Below, piece after piece: positions 44,128 through 52,484 of a stretch of 64,000 nt of DNA. Origin of the DNA: Ignavibacteriota bacterium (GTDB lineage Bacteria > Bacteroidota > Ignavibacteria > Ignavibacteriales > Melioribacteraceae); assembly GCA_016716225.1 (NCBI GenBank), contig JADJWT010000001.1, positions 1,860,001-1,924,000 of the forward strand, given 5' to 3'. The translations under genes were made by a program, and so were the position numbers. Under the pieces are notes generated by a model that saw nothing but the letters and a program-made list of their open reading frames with translations, was not told the origin of the DNA and made no database searches. Each line of letters starts with the position of its first letter. Position 1 is the first letter of the stretch.

Positions 44128-45081
44128 ATGAAAATTCCACAGAAAATATCACTAGCAAATATTCCAACTCCGTTTACGCAAATTGAATTTAATGGAAATA
44201 AATTTTTTATAAAACGAGACGATTTAACCGGAGTTGAACTTACCGGAAATAAAGTTAGAAAATTAGAGTATTTACTTTACGATGCGAAAATGAAAAAAGC
44301 TGATTATGTTTTTACACGAGGCGGAGATCAATCAAACCACGCAAGAGCAACTTGCATTGCAGCGGCTTCATTAGGAATTAAATCAAAACTCTTTCTTTGG
44401 GGGAATTCAAATCAAAATCCGGATGGAAATTTATTCCTTGATAAATTTGTCGGAGCTGAAATAAAATTTCTCACAAAAAAAGAATATAAATTTGTTGATG
44501 ATGTAATGTTGGATGATCAAAATGAACTTTCAAAAAAGAAATTAAATAGTTACATAATTCCTTCCGGCGGTTCTTCTCCTTTGGGAATTTGGGGATATAT
44601 AAATTTTGTTAAGGAACTTGCGGAACAAACAAATCTTAAAAAATTCAATGGAATTTTATTGGCAACCGGAAGCAGCGGAACAGCTGCGGGAATATTAGTT
44701 GGTCAAGCTTTACTTGGTTTAAATTTTAGAATTTTCGGAATTAGTGTAATTGAAAAAAAAGAAATTGTGAAAGAAGATATAATAAAATTAACTGAAGAAA
44801 ATATTAAAGAATTTAATCTGAAGTTAAAACCAAATTTTAACAATTTGGAAATTTTGGATAATTATTCTGAAGAAGGTTACAAAAATATTTCTCCGAATAA
44901 AATCAATTTATTCAAAGAATTTTTTATGCAGACGGGAATTTTACTTGATCCAACATATACCGGCAAAGCATTTTATGCATATAATGATAATTTCATAAAT
45001 GCAAAAAACAATAAAGTTATATTTCTTCATACCGGCGGAATTTTTGGAGTTTTTCCAAAAATAAAAAATTATTTAGCTTAA
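44128..45081 (+). CDS. PLP-dependent D-cysteine desulfhydrase / ACC deaminase-like enzyme
   Basis: The 317-residue enzyme of the tryptophan-synthase-beta fold has FIKRDDLTGVELTGNKVRKLE, where the Lys in GNKVRK binds pyridoxal phosphate, then RGGDQSNHARATCIAAASLG and GTGSSGTAAG-like ATGSSGTAAGILVG. This group includes D-cysteine desulfhydrase and 1-aminocyclopropane-1-carboxylate deaminase, which are hard to separate by eye. It abuts kdsB and is 17 bases from the B12-binding gene. Confidence 0.85.
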   Translation: MKIPQKISLANIPTPFTQIEFNGNKFFIKRDDLTGVELTGNKVRKLEYLLYDAKMKKADYVFTRGGDQSNHARATCIAAASLGIKSKLFLWGNSNQNPDGNLFLDKFVGAEIKFLTKKEYKFVDDVMLDDQNELSKKKLNSYIIPSGGSSPLGIWGYINFVKELAEQTNLKKFNGILLATGSSGTAAGILVGQALLGLNFRIFGISVIEKKEIVKEDIIKLTEENIKEFNLKLKPNFNNLEILDNYSEEGYKNISPNKINLFKEFFMQTGILLDPTYTGKAFYAYNDNFINAKNNKVIFLHTGGIFGVFPKIKNYLA

Positions 45082-45098
45082 AATTTATTAGGTAATTA

Positions 45099-45512
45099 AT
45101 GGAAAAGAAAATTAGAGTTTTAATTGCAAAAGCTGGATTGGACGGGCATGATAGAGGTGCAAAAGTAATTGCTGCAGCTTTGCGTGATGCGGGAATGGAA
45201 GTTATTTATTTGGGCTTGCGTCAAACTCCCGAAATGATTGTTAGTGCAGCAATTCAAGAAGATGTTGATGCAATAGGGTTAAGTATTTTATCGGGTGCGC
45301 ATATGACGATTTTCCCCAGAATATTAGATGAAATGAAAAAGAATGAAATCAATGATGTTTTACTTTTTGGAGGTGGAATTATTCCCGATGAAGATATAAA
45401 AAAACTTAAAGAATTAGGAGTTGGTGAATTATTTACTCCCGGTGCTTCAACAACAGAAGTTGTAACCTTTCTTAAAAATTGGGTAAAAGAAAATCCGAGA
45501 ACAATATATTAG
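45099..45512 (+). CDS. Free-standing cobalamin-binding domain (methylmalonyl-CoA mutase C-terminal type)
   Basis: The 137-residue protein is only a B12-binding domain. The motif D15-G-H17-D-R-G20 supplies the axial His, followed by GLSILSGAHMTIFPRILDEM and LFGGGIIPDEDIKKL, which are the S-x-L and GGG parts. As in archaeal-type methylmalonyl-CoA mutase, the catalytic subunit must be encoded elsewhere. No mutase large subunit or MeaB chaperone is seen in this window. Confidence 0.9.
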   Translation: MEKKIRVLIAKAGLDGHDRGAKVIAAALRDAGMEVIYLGLRQTPEMIVSAAIQEDVDAIGLSILSGAHMTIFPRILDEMKKNEINDVLLFGGGIIPDEDIKKLKELGVGELFTPGASTTEVVTFLKNWVKENPRTIY

Positions 45513-45607
45513 GGTTTCATTTTAACTTTTACATTTCATAGGAAAAATCGTTGGTTTTTTAATCATCACTTTTTGATTATTTTTACCCCTAATTGAAATT
45601 TATATTT

Positions 45608-46720
45608 ATGAAATCAAATCAAAAAAGAAGAGTTGTATTTATAGATTTAATGCGTGCATTTGCCGTACTTATGATGATTCAAGGACATACAACTGATACA
45701 TTTCTTTCTAATGAATATAGAAATACCGAATCTGCTGCATATAATTTTTGGTTGACAATGCGCGGATTTACAGCGCCGATTTTTATGTTTTCATCCGGAT
45801 TAATTTTCACATATTTATTGAAGCCGGATAAATTCGATTTTTTTTCGAATCCAAGAATAATAAAAGGAATTAAAAGAGGTTTTACTTTAATAGGAATAGG
45901 ATACTTACTAAGATTTCCTACTCACAGAATTTTTGACATTGCTTCCGTAAGTAAATATCAGTGGGATACTTTTTTAACCGTAGATGCACTTCATCTAATT
46001 GGTGCAGGATTGCTTTCAACTATTACAATTGCATTTTTTACAAATTACTTAAAAATTCATTTAAATCTTTTACTTGGGATTGCAATTATAATTTTATTTA
46101 TTGTTAGTCCGCAAATTGCAAAAATCGATTGGGATAATTATTTACCTCAAATTTTAACGGGATATTTGTATAGTAAAAACGGTTCCTTTTTCCCTTTATT
46201 TCCTTGGCTAATTTATGTTTTGTCCGGAGCAATGTTAGGTTATTATTTAAGTAATAATGAAGGAATTTACTTTAAGAAAAGATTCTCAATTTTACTTTTC
46301 ACAATTGGAATTTCTTTAGTTGGATTTTACTTAGGAATTTATGCTTTTAGTCATTTGCTTCCACAAAATATTTCAGATTGGCTTTATGCAAATTCAATAA
46401 TTATTGCAAGATTAGGTTACGTAATTATTGCAAATAGTTTAATGGCATTTATAGCCAGAAATTTCAATCATATTCCCAAAATTATTTCTGATACCGGAAA
46501 AAAAACTTTAATGCTTTATGTTGCTCATGTAATAATTTTGTACGGTTGCGCATTATTTCCCGGATTTAATAAATTCTGGGGAAAAACTTTAACAAGTTAT
46601 CAAACATTAGTTGTTGTATTTTTAATGTTAGGATTGATGTTTTTACTAGTTTTATATTCGGATAGAATTAGTAATTATTGGAAAAATAAATTCACCTTTA
46701 AAAAAGTTAAAGTGATATAA
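45608..46720 (+). CDS. Multispan acyltransferase-like membrane protein (DUF1624-type)
   Basis: From the ATG at 45608, chosen over the upstream TTG at 45593, the product has 370 residues and about ten membrane spans. The start RVVFIDLMRAFAVLMMIQGHT is typical of the acyltransferase-3 / DUF1624 (heparan-alpha-glucosaminide acetyltransferase-like) group. Its His in IQGHT is the candidate catalytic residue. A later FPLFPWLIYVLSGAMLGYY also fits. Substrate unknown. ruvB starts after a single base, so it is co-transcribed. Confidence 0.78.
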   Translation: MKSNQKRRVVFIDLMRAFAVLMMIQGHTTDTFLSNEYRNTESAAYNFWLTMRGFTAPIFMFSSGLIFTYLLKPDKFDFFSNPRIIKGIKRGFTLIGIGYLLRFPTHRIFDIASVSKYQWDTFLTVDALHLIGAGLLSTITIAFFTNYLKIHLNLLLGIAIIILFIVSPQIAKIDWDNYLPQILTGYLYSKNGSFFPLFPWLIYVLSGAMLGYYLSNNEGIYFKKRFSILLFTIGISLVGFYLGIYAFSHLLPQNISDWLYANSIIIARLGYVIIANSLMAFIARNFNHIPKIISDTGKKTLMLYVAHVIILYGCALFPGFNKFWGKTLTSYQTLVVVFLMLGLMFLLVLYSDRISNYWKNKFTFKKVKVI

Positions 46721-46721
46721 A

Positions 46722-47756
46722 ATGAGAGAATCAGAAAATACAAATCCAATTTTATCTGAAGATGAAAAGAATTTTGAACAAAGTATTAGACCAAAAGTAT
46801 TTTCAGATTTCACCGGTCAAAAAAAAATTACTGATAATCTCAAAGTATTTATCGGAGCTGCACTTAAACGAGGTGAAAGTTTAGATCATGTTTTGTTAAC
46901 TGGACCACCCGGATTAGGAAAAACTACGTTAGCAAACATTATTGCAAATGAACTTGGTGTAAAATTAAAAACAACATCCGGGCCGGTTCTTGAGAAACCG
47001 GGAGATCTTGCAGGACTCTTAACAAACTTAGAAGAAAATTCAGTTTTGTTTATTGATGAAATCCATCGGCTAAGTTCAGTTGTTGAAGAATATTTATACT
47101 CCGCAATGGAAGATTATAAAATTGATATAATGATTGACAGCGGCCCAAGTGCTCGTACTGTTCAAATTAAATTGCCAAAATATACATTGGTTGGTGCAAC
47201 AACAAGAGCCGGATTGTTAACTGCTCCCTTACGTGATAGATTTGGAATAAAATCAAGATTAGATTATTATGAAAGTGAATTACTTTCTGAAATTATAAAA
47301 AGATCGGCAAAAATTCTAAATGTTAAAATTGATGAAAATGCTGCTGACGAAATTTCGCGAAGATCACGAGGAACTCCACGAATTGCAAATCGTTTGTTAA
47401 GAAGAACAAGAGATTTTTCCGATTATGAAAATTTAAATAAAATTGATTTAAGTATTGCGAAAAAAGCACTACAAGCTTTGGAAGTTGATAATTTTGGACT
47501 TGACGAAATGGATAAATCAATAATTCTAACAATTATAGAAAAGTTCAAAGGTGGTCCGGTTGGATTAAACACATTGGCTGTTTCGGTTAATGAAGATCCG
47601 GGAACAATTGAAGAAGTTTACGAACCATTTTTAATTCAACAAGGATTTATTCAACGTACACCACGCGGAAGAGAAGCAACAGATTTGGCTTACATTAGAT
47701 TTAATAAAACAAAAAAAAATATTAAACAAGATAATTTGTTTAATGGCGAAGTATGA
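46722..47756 (+). CDS. ruvB: Holliday junction branch migration helicase RuvB
   Basis: RuvB is the hexameric AAA+ motor that, with RuvA, moves Holliday junctions. The 344-residue protein begins RPKVFSDFTGQKKITDNL, has Walker A GPPGLGKTTLANIIANEL, Walker B LFIDEIHRLS, sensor TTRAGLLTAPLRDRFGI, and the arginine-finger region SRRSRGTPRIANRLLRR. The C-terminal winged helix ends with QQGFIQRTPRGREATDLAY. Its stop overlaps the kdsA start by 4 bases (ATGA). No ruvA or ruvC is nearby. Confidence 0.97.
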   Translation: MRESENTNPILSEDEKNFEQSIRPKVFSDFTGQKKITDNLKVFIGAALKRGESLDHVLLTGPPGLGKTTLANIIANELGVKLKTTSGPVLEKPGDLAGLLTNLEENSVLFIDEIHRLSSVVEEYLYSAMEDYKIDIMIDSGPSARTVQIKLPKYTLVGATTRAGLLTAPLRDRFGIKSRLDYYESELLSEIIKRSAKILNVKIDENAADEISRRSRGTPRIANRLLRRTRDFSDYENLNKIDLSIAKKALQALEVDNFGLDEMDKSIILTIIEKFKGGPVGLNTLAVSVNEDPGTIEEVYEPFLIQQGFIQRTPRGREATDLAYIRFNKTKKNIKQDNLFNGEV

Positions 47757-48568
47757 TAGTTGAAATCGGTAAAATAAAAATTGGTGAAAATTTTCCCTTA
47801 GTTTTGATTGCTGGACCTTGCGTAATTGAAAATAGAGAAATTACTTTTACTACGGCAGAAAAAATTAAGGAAATTTCAAAAAAATTAGATATTCCATTCA
47901 TCTTTAAATCAAGTTTTAAAAAAGCAAACAGAACAAGTCTAAATTCCTTTACCAGCTTGGGTTTTAACGAATCAATTAAAATATTGGAAGATGTTAAGAA
48001 GAATTTCAACCTTCCGATTTTGACAGATGTTCATACGGAAAATGATATTGCAAATGTTTCTGAAATAGTTGATATTCTGCAGATTCCAGCATTTCTTTGC
48101 AGACAAACAGATTTATTAATTGCAGCAGGTAAATCGGGAAAAATAGTTAATGTTAAAAAAGGACAATTTTTAGCTCCCGAAGATATGAAGCATGCGATAG
48201 AAAAAATTGAAAGTACCGGAAATAAAAATATTTTATTAACAGAACGCGGAACAACATTCGGATATCATAATTTAGTTGTTGATATGAGATCATTAATAAT
48301 TATGAAAGAATTTGGATACCCAATTATTATGGATGCAACACACTCGGTTCAAATGCCAAGCAATTCAAATGTAACCGGAGGTGAGCCGAAATTTATTGAG
48401 CCGTTAAGTAAAGCTGCAACAGCTGTTGGAATTGACGCGATATTTTTAGAAGTTCATCCGGATCCGAAAAATGCACTAAGCGATGCTGGGAGTCAATTAC
48501 AGCTTGATAAATTAGAAACAGTATTGCAAAAAGTTTTGGCAATTGATAAAGTAGTAAAAGGATATTAA
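47753..48568 (+). CDS. kdsA: 3-deoxy-8-phosphooctulonate synthase
   Basis: KdsA condenses arabinose 5-phosphate with phosphoenolpyruvate to give Kdo-8-phosphate. The 271 residues carry LIAGPCVIENREITF, FIFKSSFKKANRTSL, LTDVHTENDI, IPAFLCRQTDLLIAAG, and the C-terminal MDATHSVQMPS, with FLEVHPDPKNALSDAGSQLQL. The catalytic His and metal ligands of the family are present. It overlaps ruvB by 4 bases and joins kdsD directly. Confidence 0.96.
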   Translation: MIVEIGKIKIGENFPLVLIAGPCVIENREITFTTAEKIKEISKKLDIPFIFKSSFKKANRTSLNSFTSLGFNESIKILEDVKKNFNLPILTDVHTENDIANVSEIVDILQIPAFLCRQTDLLIAAGKSGKIVNVKKGQFLAPEDMKHAIEKIESTGNKNILLTERGTTFGYHNLVVDMRSLIIMKEFGYPIIMDATHSVQMPSNSNVTGGEPKFIEPLSKAATAVGIDAIFLEVHPDPKNALSDAGSQLQLDKLETVLQKVLAIDKVVKGY

Positions 48569-49546
48569 ATGTTTGATCTAGAAATTTTAGATAAAGGAAA
48601 AAAAGTTATTGAAATTGAACTTGATGCTATCACAGAATTAAAATCAAGAATAAACAATTCATTTGTTGAAGCCGTAAAATTAATCTATAATGCAACTGGG
48701 AGAATAATTTTTACCGGAATGGGAAAATCCGGATTAATTGCCAGAAAAATTGTTGCTACGTTTAACTCAACTGGAACTGCAGCATTTTATTTGCATCCCA
48801 CAGATGCACTTCATGGTGATTTGGGAATGGTTAGAAAAGGTGATGTTGCAATTTTAATTTCCAAAAGTGGAAACACTGAAGAACTGAAAAATTTGATTTT
48901 AATGTTTAAAAGATTGGAAGTAAAAATTATTGGAATTTTAGGAATAATGAATTCAACAATTGCAAAAGATTGCGATGTAGTTATTGATGCAAGTGTAAAA
49001 GAAGAAGCTTGTCCATATGATCTTGCTCCAACTTCATCAACCACAGCAGCTTTGGTAATTGGAGATGCAATTGCAATTGCAGTGTTGGAATTGCGCGGAT
49101 TCACTCAAGAAGATTTTGCAATGCTTCATCCGGCTGGAAGCTTAGGGAAAAGATTATCACTAAAAATTTCTGAAATTATGTATAAAGCTAACGATTTTCC
49201 ATCTGTAAATGAAGAAGCATCAATTAAAGATACAATTTTAGAAATGACGAAAAAAAGACTTGGCGCAACTTGTGTCTTAAATAGTAATGATGAACTAATT
49301 GGAATTGTTACTGATGGTGATTTAAGAAGACAACTTGAGAAAAATCTTGATTTGAAAAATTTAAAAGCCAAAGATATTATGACGAAAAATCCTAAAGTAA
49401 TTAATGAAAATCTTTTAGCTTCATTTGCACTTCAGCAAATGGAAAATTACAATATAACTTCTTTAGTTGCATTGAATGAAAATGGTATACCTGTTGGGCT
49501 TGTTCATCTTCATGATTTGGTAAAATTAGGTTTGCAAAATAGATGA
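48569..49546 (+). CDS. kdsD: Arabinose-5-phosphate isomerase
   Basis: KdsD converts ribulose 5-phosphate to arabinose 5-phosphate for KdsA. The 325 residues contain a sugar-isomerase (SIS) domain, with IIFTGMGKSGLIARKIVATF, PTDALHGDLGM and ISKSGNTEEL, followed by two CBS domains (IKDTILEMTKKRLGATCVL... and DIMTKNPKVINE). KpsF and GutQ are paralogues of this enzyme; adjacency to kdsA and lptC favours KdsD. The start is immediately after the kdsA stop. Confidence 0.94.
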   Translation: MFDLEILDKGKKVIEIELDAITELKSRINNSFVEAVKLIYNATGRIIFTGMGKSGLIARKIVATFNSTGTAAFYLHPTDALHGDLGMVRKGDVAILISKSGNTEELKNLILMFKRLEVKIIGILGIMNSTIAKDCDVVIDASVKEEACPYDLAPTSSTTAALVIGDAIAIAVLELRGFTQEDFAMLHPAGSLGKRLSLKISEIMYKANDFPSVNEEASIKDTILEMTKKRLGATCVLNSNDELIGIVTDGDLRRQLEKNLDLKNLKAKDIMTKNPKVINENLLASFALQQMENYNITSLVALNENGIPVGLVHLHDLVKLGLQNR

Positions 49547-50076
49547 AAAAAATCTTTCTAATAATTTTGTTACAATTCATATTTATTTTTTGCGGTGAAG
49601 AAAAATTAAAACCTAAAATTGATAATTCAATAAACAGTAAAGAAATTCCAGATCAAGAAAGCAGAAATGCAAAAATTACTTTTACTGAAAATGGAAAATT
49701 AAAAGCGGTTCTTTTTTCGGATATTATAAAAGTTCTTGGAAATAAGAATGAAAAATATCTTGAAGGAGTTACTGTTGATTTTTATAATGAAGCTGAACAA
49801 AAAAATTCCCGACTAACTTCGAAAAAAGGAAGAGTTGATGATTTAACTCAAGATATGTATGCTATAGAAAACGTTGTTGCAAAAAGCGATAGTGGTGTTA
49901 CACTTACTACCGAAGAATTAATTTGGAGAAATAAGACTAAAAAAATAATGACAGATAAATTTGTTAAAATTGTAAGTGATAAAGAAATTATTGAAGGTTA
50001 TGGATTTGAATCTGATCAAAGTTTACGCAATTATACAATTTTTGATATTACTTACATAACAAATGTTGAGCAGTAA
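49543..50076 (+). CDS. lptC: LPS export protein LptC
   Basis: LptC is a membrane- or lipid-anchored periplasmic protein that passes LPS from LptB2FG to LptA. The 177-residue product has a lipoprotein-like signal (IILLQFIFIFCGEEK; Cys residue about 18) and an OstA-like beta-jellyroll: ITFTENGKLKAVLFSDIIKV, LTSKKGRVDD and LTTEELIWRNKTKKI. It overlaps kdsD by 4 bases and lptA by one base. Confidence 0.88.
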   Translation: MKKIFLIILLQFIFIFCGEEKLKPKIDNSINSKEIPDQESRNAKITFTENGKLKAVLFSDIIKVLGNKNEKYLEGVTVDFYNEAEQKNSRLTSKKGRVDDLTQDMYAIENVVAKSDSGVTLTTEELIWRNKTKKIMTDKFVKIVSDKEIIEGYGFESDQSLRNYTIFDITYITNVEQ

Positions 50077-51440
50077 TGAAAAAAAATATCCTAATAATTT
50101 CTATTCTAATTTCACTTCAAATAATCGCTCAAAGCAATCAAAAGCAAATTACAATTATTGGCGATAGTTTAAAGGGTAAACTTATTGAAGGTGAAAACAT
50201 TCGAGAAGTAATTGGAAATGTTATAATCACTCAAGATGATGTTACAATAACTTGTGGAAAAGCAATTCAAAATATTAATAAAAATTCTGCAATACTTATT
50301 GGCAATGTAATTTTAACTCAAGATAGTGTTGTTATAAAAACAGAAAAAGGAAATTATTTTGGAAATGAAAAAATTACAACTTCAGATACATTAGTTCATT
50401 TAGAAAATAAATCGACAAATTTATTTGCAAATTCAGGTAAGTATGATTTAAATACAAAAATTGCAGAATTTAAAGGTGATGTTTTATTTTATGATTCAGT
50501 AACAACTTTGCATTCGCAAAAATTAATATATGAAAAGGATATTGAGAAAATTATTGCAACAAAAAATGTTGAAGTTTCCGATTCAGTTTCTAAAATCAAC
50601 TCAGATAGTTTAATACATTTTAGGATTTCAAAACTTACAGAAGGTTTTGGTAAAATTAAAATTTATAGCAAAGAAAATAATGTAACAATTTTTGGAAATC
50701 AACTACTTGATGATAAGCAAAATAATATATCGAAAATTTTCGGGAATCCGTTTTTAACACAAATTGAAACACTTAGTGATTCAACTTACGATACGCTGTA
50801 TATTCAATCAAAATATATGGAAGCAAAAAGGGACAACAATTCAAAATTAATTGCCATTGATTCGGTGAAAATTATTCGCGGTGATTTTTTATCAAATAAC
50901 GATTTCACAATTTACGATCAAGCTTCTGAAGAAATAACAATCCTAAAACAGAAAGAAAAACCAATCCCGATTTTATGGTATGAGAAAACACAAATTACCG
51001 GAGATTCAATTTATATTTTTTTAGACAGCAGCAAAATTAAAAATGTGGATATTATAAATAATGCAATTATGATTTCACAAGATTCTGTATATCAATTTAG
51101 GTTTAACCAAATGTCTGGAGATTCAATTTATCTAAAATTTAGTAATGGAGATTTGGTTCAAACAAATGTTTATGGAAATGTATTAAGCATTTATTATTTA
51201 TTTGAAGAAAATGAACCGAATGGATTGCTAAAATCAAGCGCAGAAAAGTATAAAATATTTATAGATGAAAATAAAGTTACGGATGTAAAATTATATGGAA
51301 GTCCGGTAAGCGAATATCATCCTGAAAATTTAGTTGAAGGAAATGAAAAAGCATTTACGCTGCCAACATTTATTCTGTACGAAAATAAACCGGATAAAAA
51401 AATATTTGAAAAAATGTTTAAAGAATTAAATAAAAATTAA
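50076..51440 (+). CDS. lptA: OstA/LptA-like LPS transport protein, extended
   Basis: The N-terminal 190 residues after the signal peptide (IISILISLQIIAQ) match LptA/OstA repeats (VIGNVIITQDDVTITCGKAI, VVIKTEKGNYFGNEKIT, ...EFKGDVLFYDSVTTLHSQKLIYE). At 454 residues it is more than twice the E. coli LptA. The rest continues the same beta pattern (GDSIYIFLDSSKIKN, YLKFSNGDLVQTNVYGN), which would make a longer LPS bridge. Such long OstA proteins are seen in Bacteroidota-like genomes. lptB follows after 2 bases. Confidence 0.85.
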   Translation: MKKNILIISILISLQIIAQSNQKQITIIGDSLKGKLIEGENIREVIGNVIITQDDVTITCGKAIQNINKNSAILIGNVILTQDSVVIKTEKGNYFGNEKITTSDTLVHLENKSTNLFANSGKYDLNTKIAEFKGDVLFYDSVTTLHSQKLIYEKDIEKIIATKNVEVSDSVSKINSDSLIHFRISKLTEGFGKIKIYSKENNVTIFGNQLLDDKQNNISKIFGNPFLTQIETLSDSTYDTLYIQSKYMEAKRDNNSKLIAIDSVKIIRGDFLSNNDFTIYDQASEEITILKQKEKPIPILWYEKTQITGDSIYIFLDSSKIKNVDIINNAIMISQDSVYQFRFNQMSGDSIYLKFSNGDLVQTNVYGNVLSIYYLFEENEPNGLLKSSAEKYKIFIDENKVTDVKLYGSPVSEYHPENLVEGNEKAFTLPTFILYENKPDKKIFEKMFKELNKN

Positions 51441-51442
51441 TT

Positions 51443-52186
51443 ATGACAGAAATATCAACATTACGAAGTGAAGATTTAATAAAAGTTTATAAAAAGCGAA
51501 CCGTTGTAAATAAAGTTTCCGTAAATGTTACACAAGGTGAAGTGGTTGGTCTGCTTGGTCCAAACGGTGCCGGGAAAACTACAACTTTTTATATGATTGT
51601 CGGAATGATTAAACCAAACGACGGCAAAGTTTTTTTGAATCAAGAAAATATTACTGAATTGCCAATGTACAAAAGAGCAAAAATGGGAATTGGTTATCTT
51701 CCGCAAGAAGCTTCCGTATTTAGAAGATTAAGTGTGGAAGATAATATTATGGCTGTTTTGGAAATGACAAAATTATCGAAAACTGAAAGAAAAGAAAAAC
51801 AAGAAAAATTGCTTGAAGAATTAAGTATTGCACACATTAGAAAAAGTAAAGGATTTCAATTAAGCGGCGGCGAAAGAAGAAGAACAGAAATTGCTCGCGC
51901 GCTTGCGACCGATCCGGATTTTATTTTGTTGGATGAACCATTTGCCGGAGTTGACCCAATTGCCGTTGAAGATATTATGAGCATTGTTGCAAATCTTAAA
52001 AACAAAGGAATTGGAATATTAATTACAGATCACAATGTTCATGAAACTTTAAGCATTGTTGACAGAGCATATATTTTGATAGAAGGGAAAATATTCAAAG
52101 ACGGAAAAGCCGATGATTTGGCAAATGATGAAGAAGTTAGAAAACTTTATCTTGGTGAAAAGTTTAAGTTAGAGAGATATGAATAA
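51443..52186 (+). CDS. lptB: LPS export ABC transporter ATPase LptB
   Basis: LptB drives LPS extraction from the inner membrane with LptF and LptG, which are not in this window. The 247 residues contain Walker A GPNGAGKTTTFYMIVGM, YLPQEASVFRRLSVEDNI, signature LSGGERRRTEIARAL, and LLDEPFAGVDPIAV, all nearly diagnostic for LptB. It is the last gene of the kdsA-lptB run. Confidence 0.96.
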   Translation: MTEISTLRSEDLIKVYKKRTVVNKVSVNVTQGEVVGLLGPNGAGKTTTFYMIVGMIKPNDGKVFLNQENITELPMYKRAKMGIGYLPQEASVFRRLSVEDNIMAVLEMTKLSKTERKEKQEKLLEELSIAHIRKSKGFQLSGGERRRTEIARALATDPDFILLDEPFAGVDPIAVEDIMSIVANLKNKGIGILITDHNVHETLSIVDRAYILIEGKIFKDGKADDLANDEEVRKLYLGEKFKLERYE

Positions 52187-52327
52187 ATTTAGGTTTTGAT
52201 AATATAAAAATATTTTAAAAATTTCTTTAATTAAATATTTCTTAAATAAATAATTCAATAATTAGACATAATATCCCAATAATAAAATCTCTTCACAAAT
52301 AATAGTCATAAATTTTGTCAAATCGAA

Positions 52328-52361
52328 TTGCTTGTCTATCAAAAAAAAATGTATAAATTTG
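52328..52361 (+). promoter_or_regulatory. Bacteroidota-type promoter upstream of the T9SS protein gene
   Basis: TTG at 52328-52330 (or 52332-52334) and TAAATTTG at 52354-52361 are 19-23 bases apart, matching TTG-N19-23-TAnnTTTG. Transcription would start near 52368 and give a leader of about 115 bases containing the mini-ORF. This is the best match to that consensus seen in the window. Confidence 0.45.
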
Positions 52362-52433
52362 TGACACAAATCAAGTTCATATTGTACTAAAATGAAACAT
52401 GTTCTAATTACTGATTTTTCTAACCCAACGAAG

Positions 52434-52460
52434 AAAGGAGTACAAAATATGAATAGATAA
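52434..52460 (+). other. Leader mini-ORF (Met-Asn-Arg-stop) with perfect Shine-Dalgarno
   Basis: AAAGGAG (52434-52440) is followed after 8 bases by ATG AAT AGA TAA (52449-52460). This three-codon frame sits 24 bases before the real start at 52485 and ends 14 bases before that gene's own ribosome-binding site. It could be an attenuation leader, a decoy site, or a decayed start of an earlier gene. The signal is exact; its function is not known. Confidence 0.45.
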
Positions 52461-52474
52461 TATATACACTTTTT

Positions 52475-52480
52475 AGGGGG
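52475..52480 (+). promoter_or_regulatory. Ribosome-binding site AGGGGG of the T9SS protein gene
   Basis: AGGGGG four bases before the ATG at 52485 decides the start. The G-run resembles the site before the lipoprotein gene read from 9516. Confidence 0.6.
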
Positions 52481-52484
52481 TAAG

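Noticed and set aside
45559..45585. Possible terminator TAATCA...TGATTA followed by Ts
   Set aside because: The stem is only six weak A/T-rich pairs and the next gene may be in the same transcript; too weak to list.
47740..48009. 89-residue reverse-strand frame inside kdsA
   Set aside because: It lies wholly in the kdsA reading frame's complement, where conserved kdsA motifs explain the absence of stops.
48811..49104. 97-residue reverse-strand frame inside kdsD
   Set aside because: It is the antisense of the SIS domain; conserved kdsD coding sequence accounts for it.
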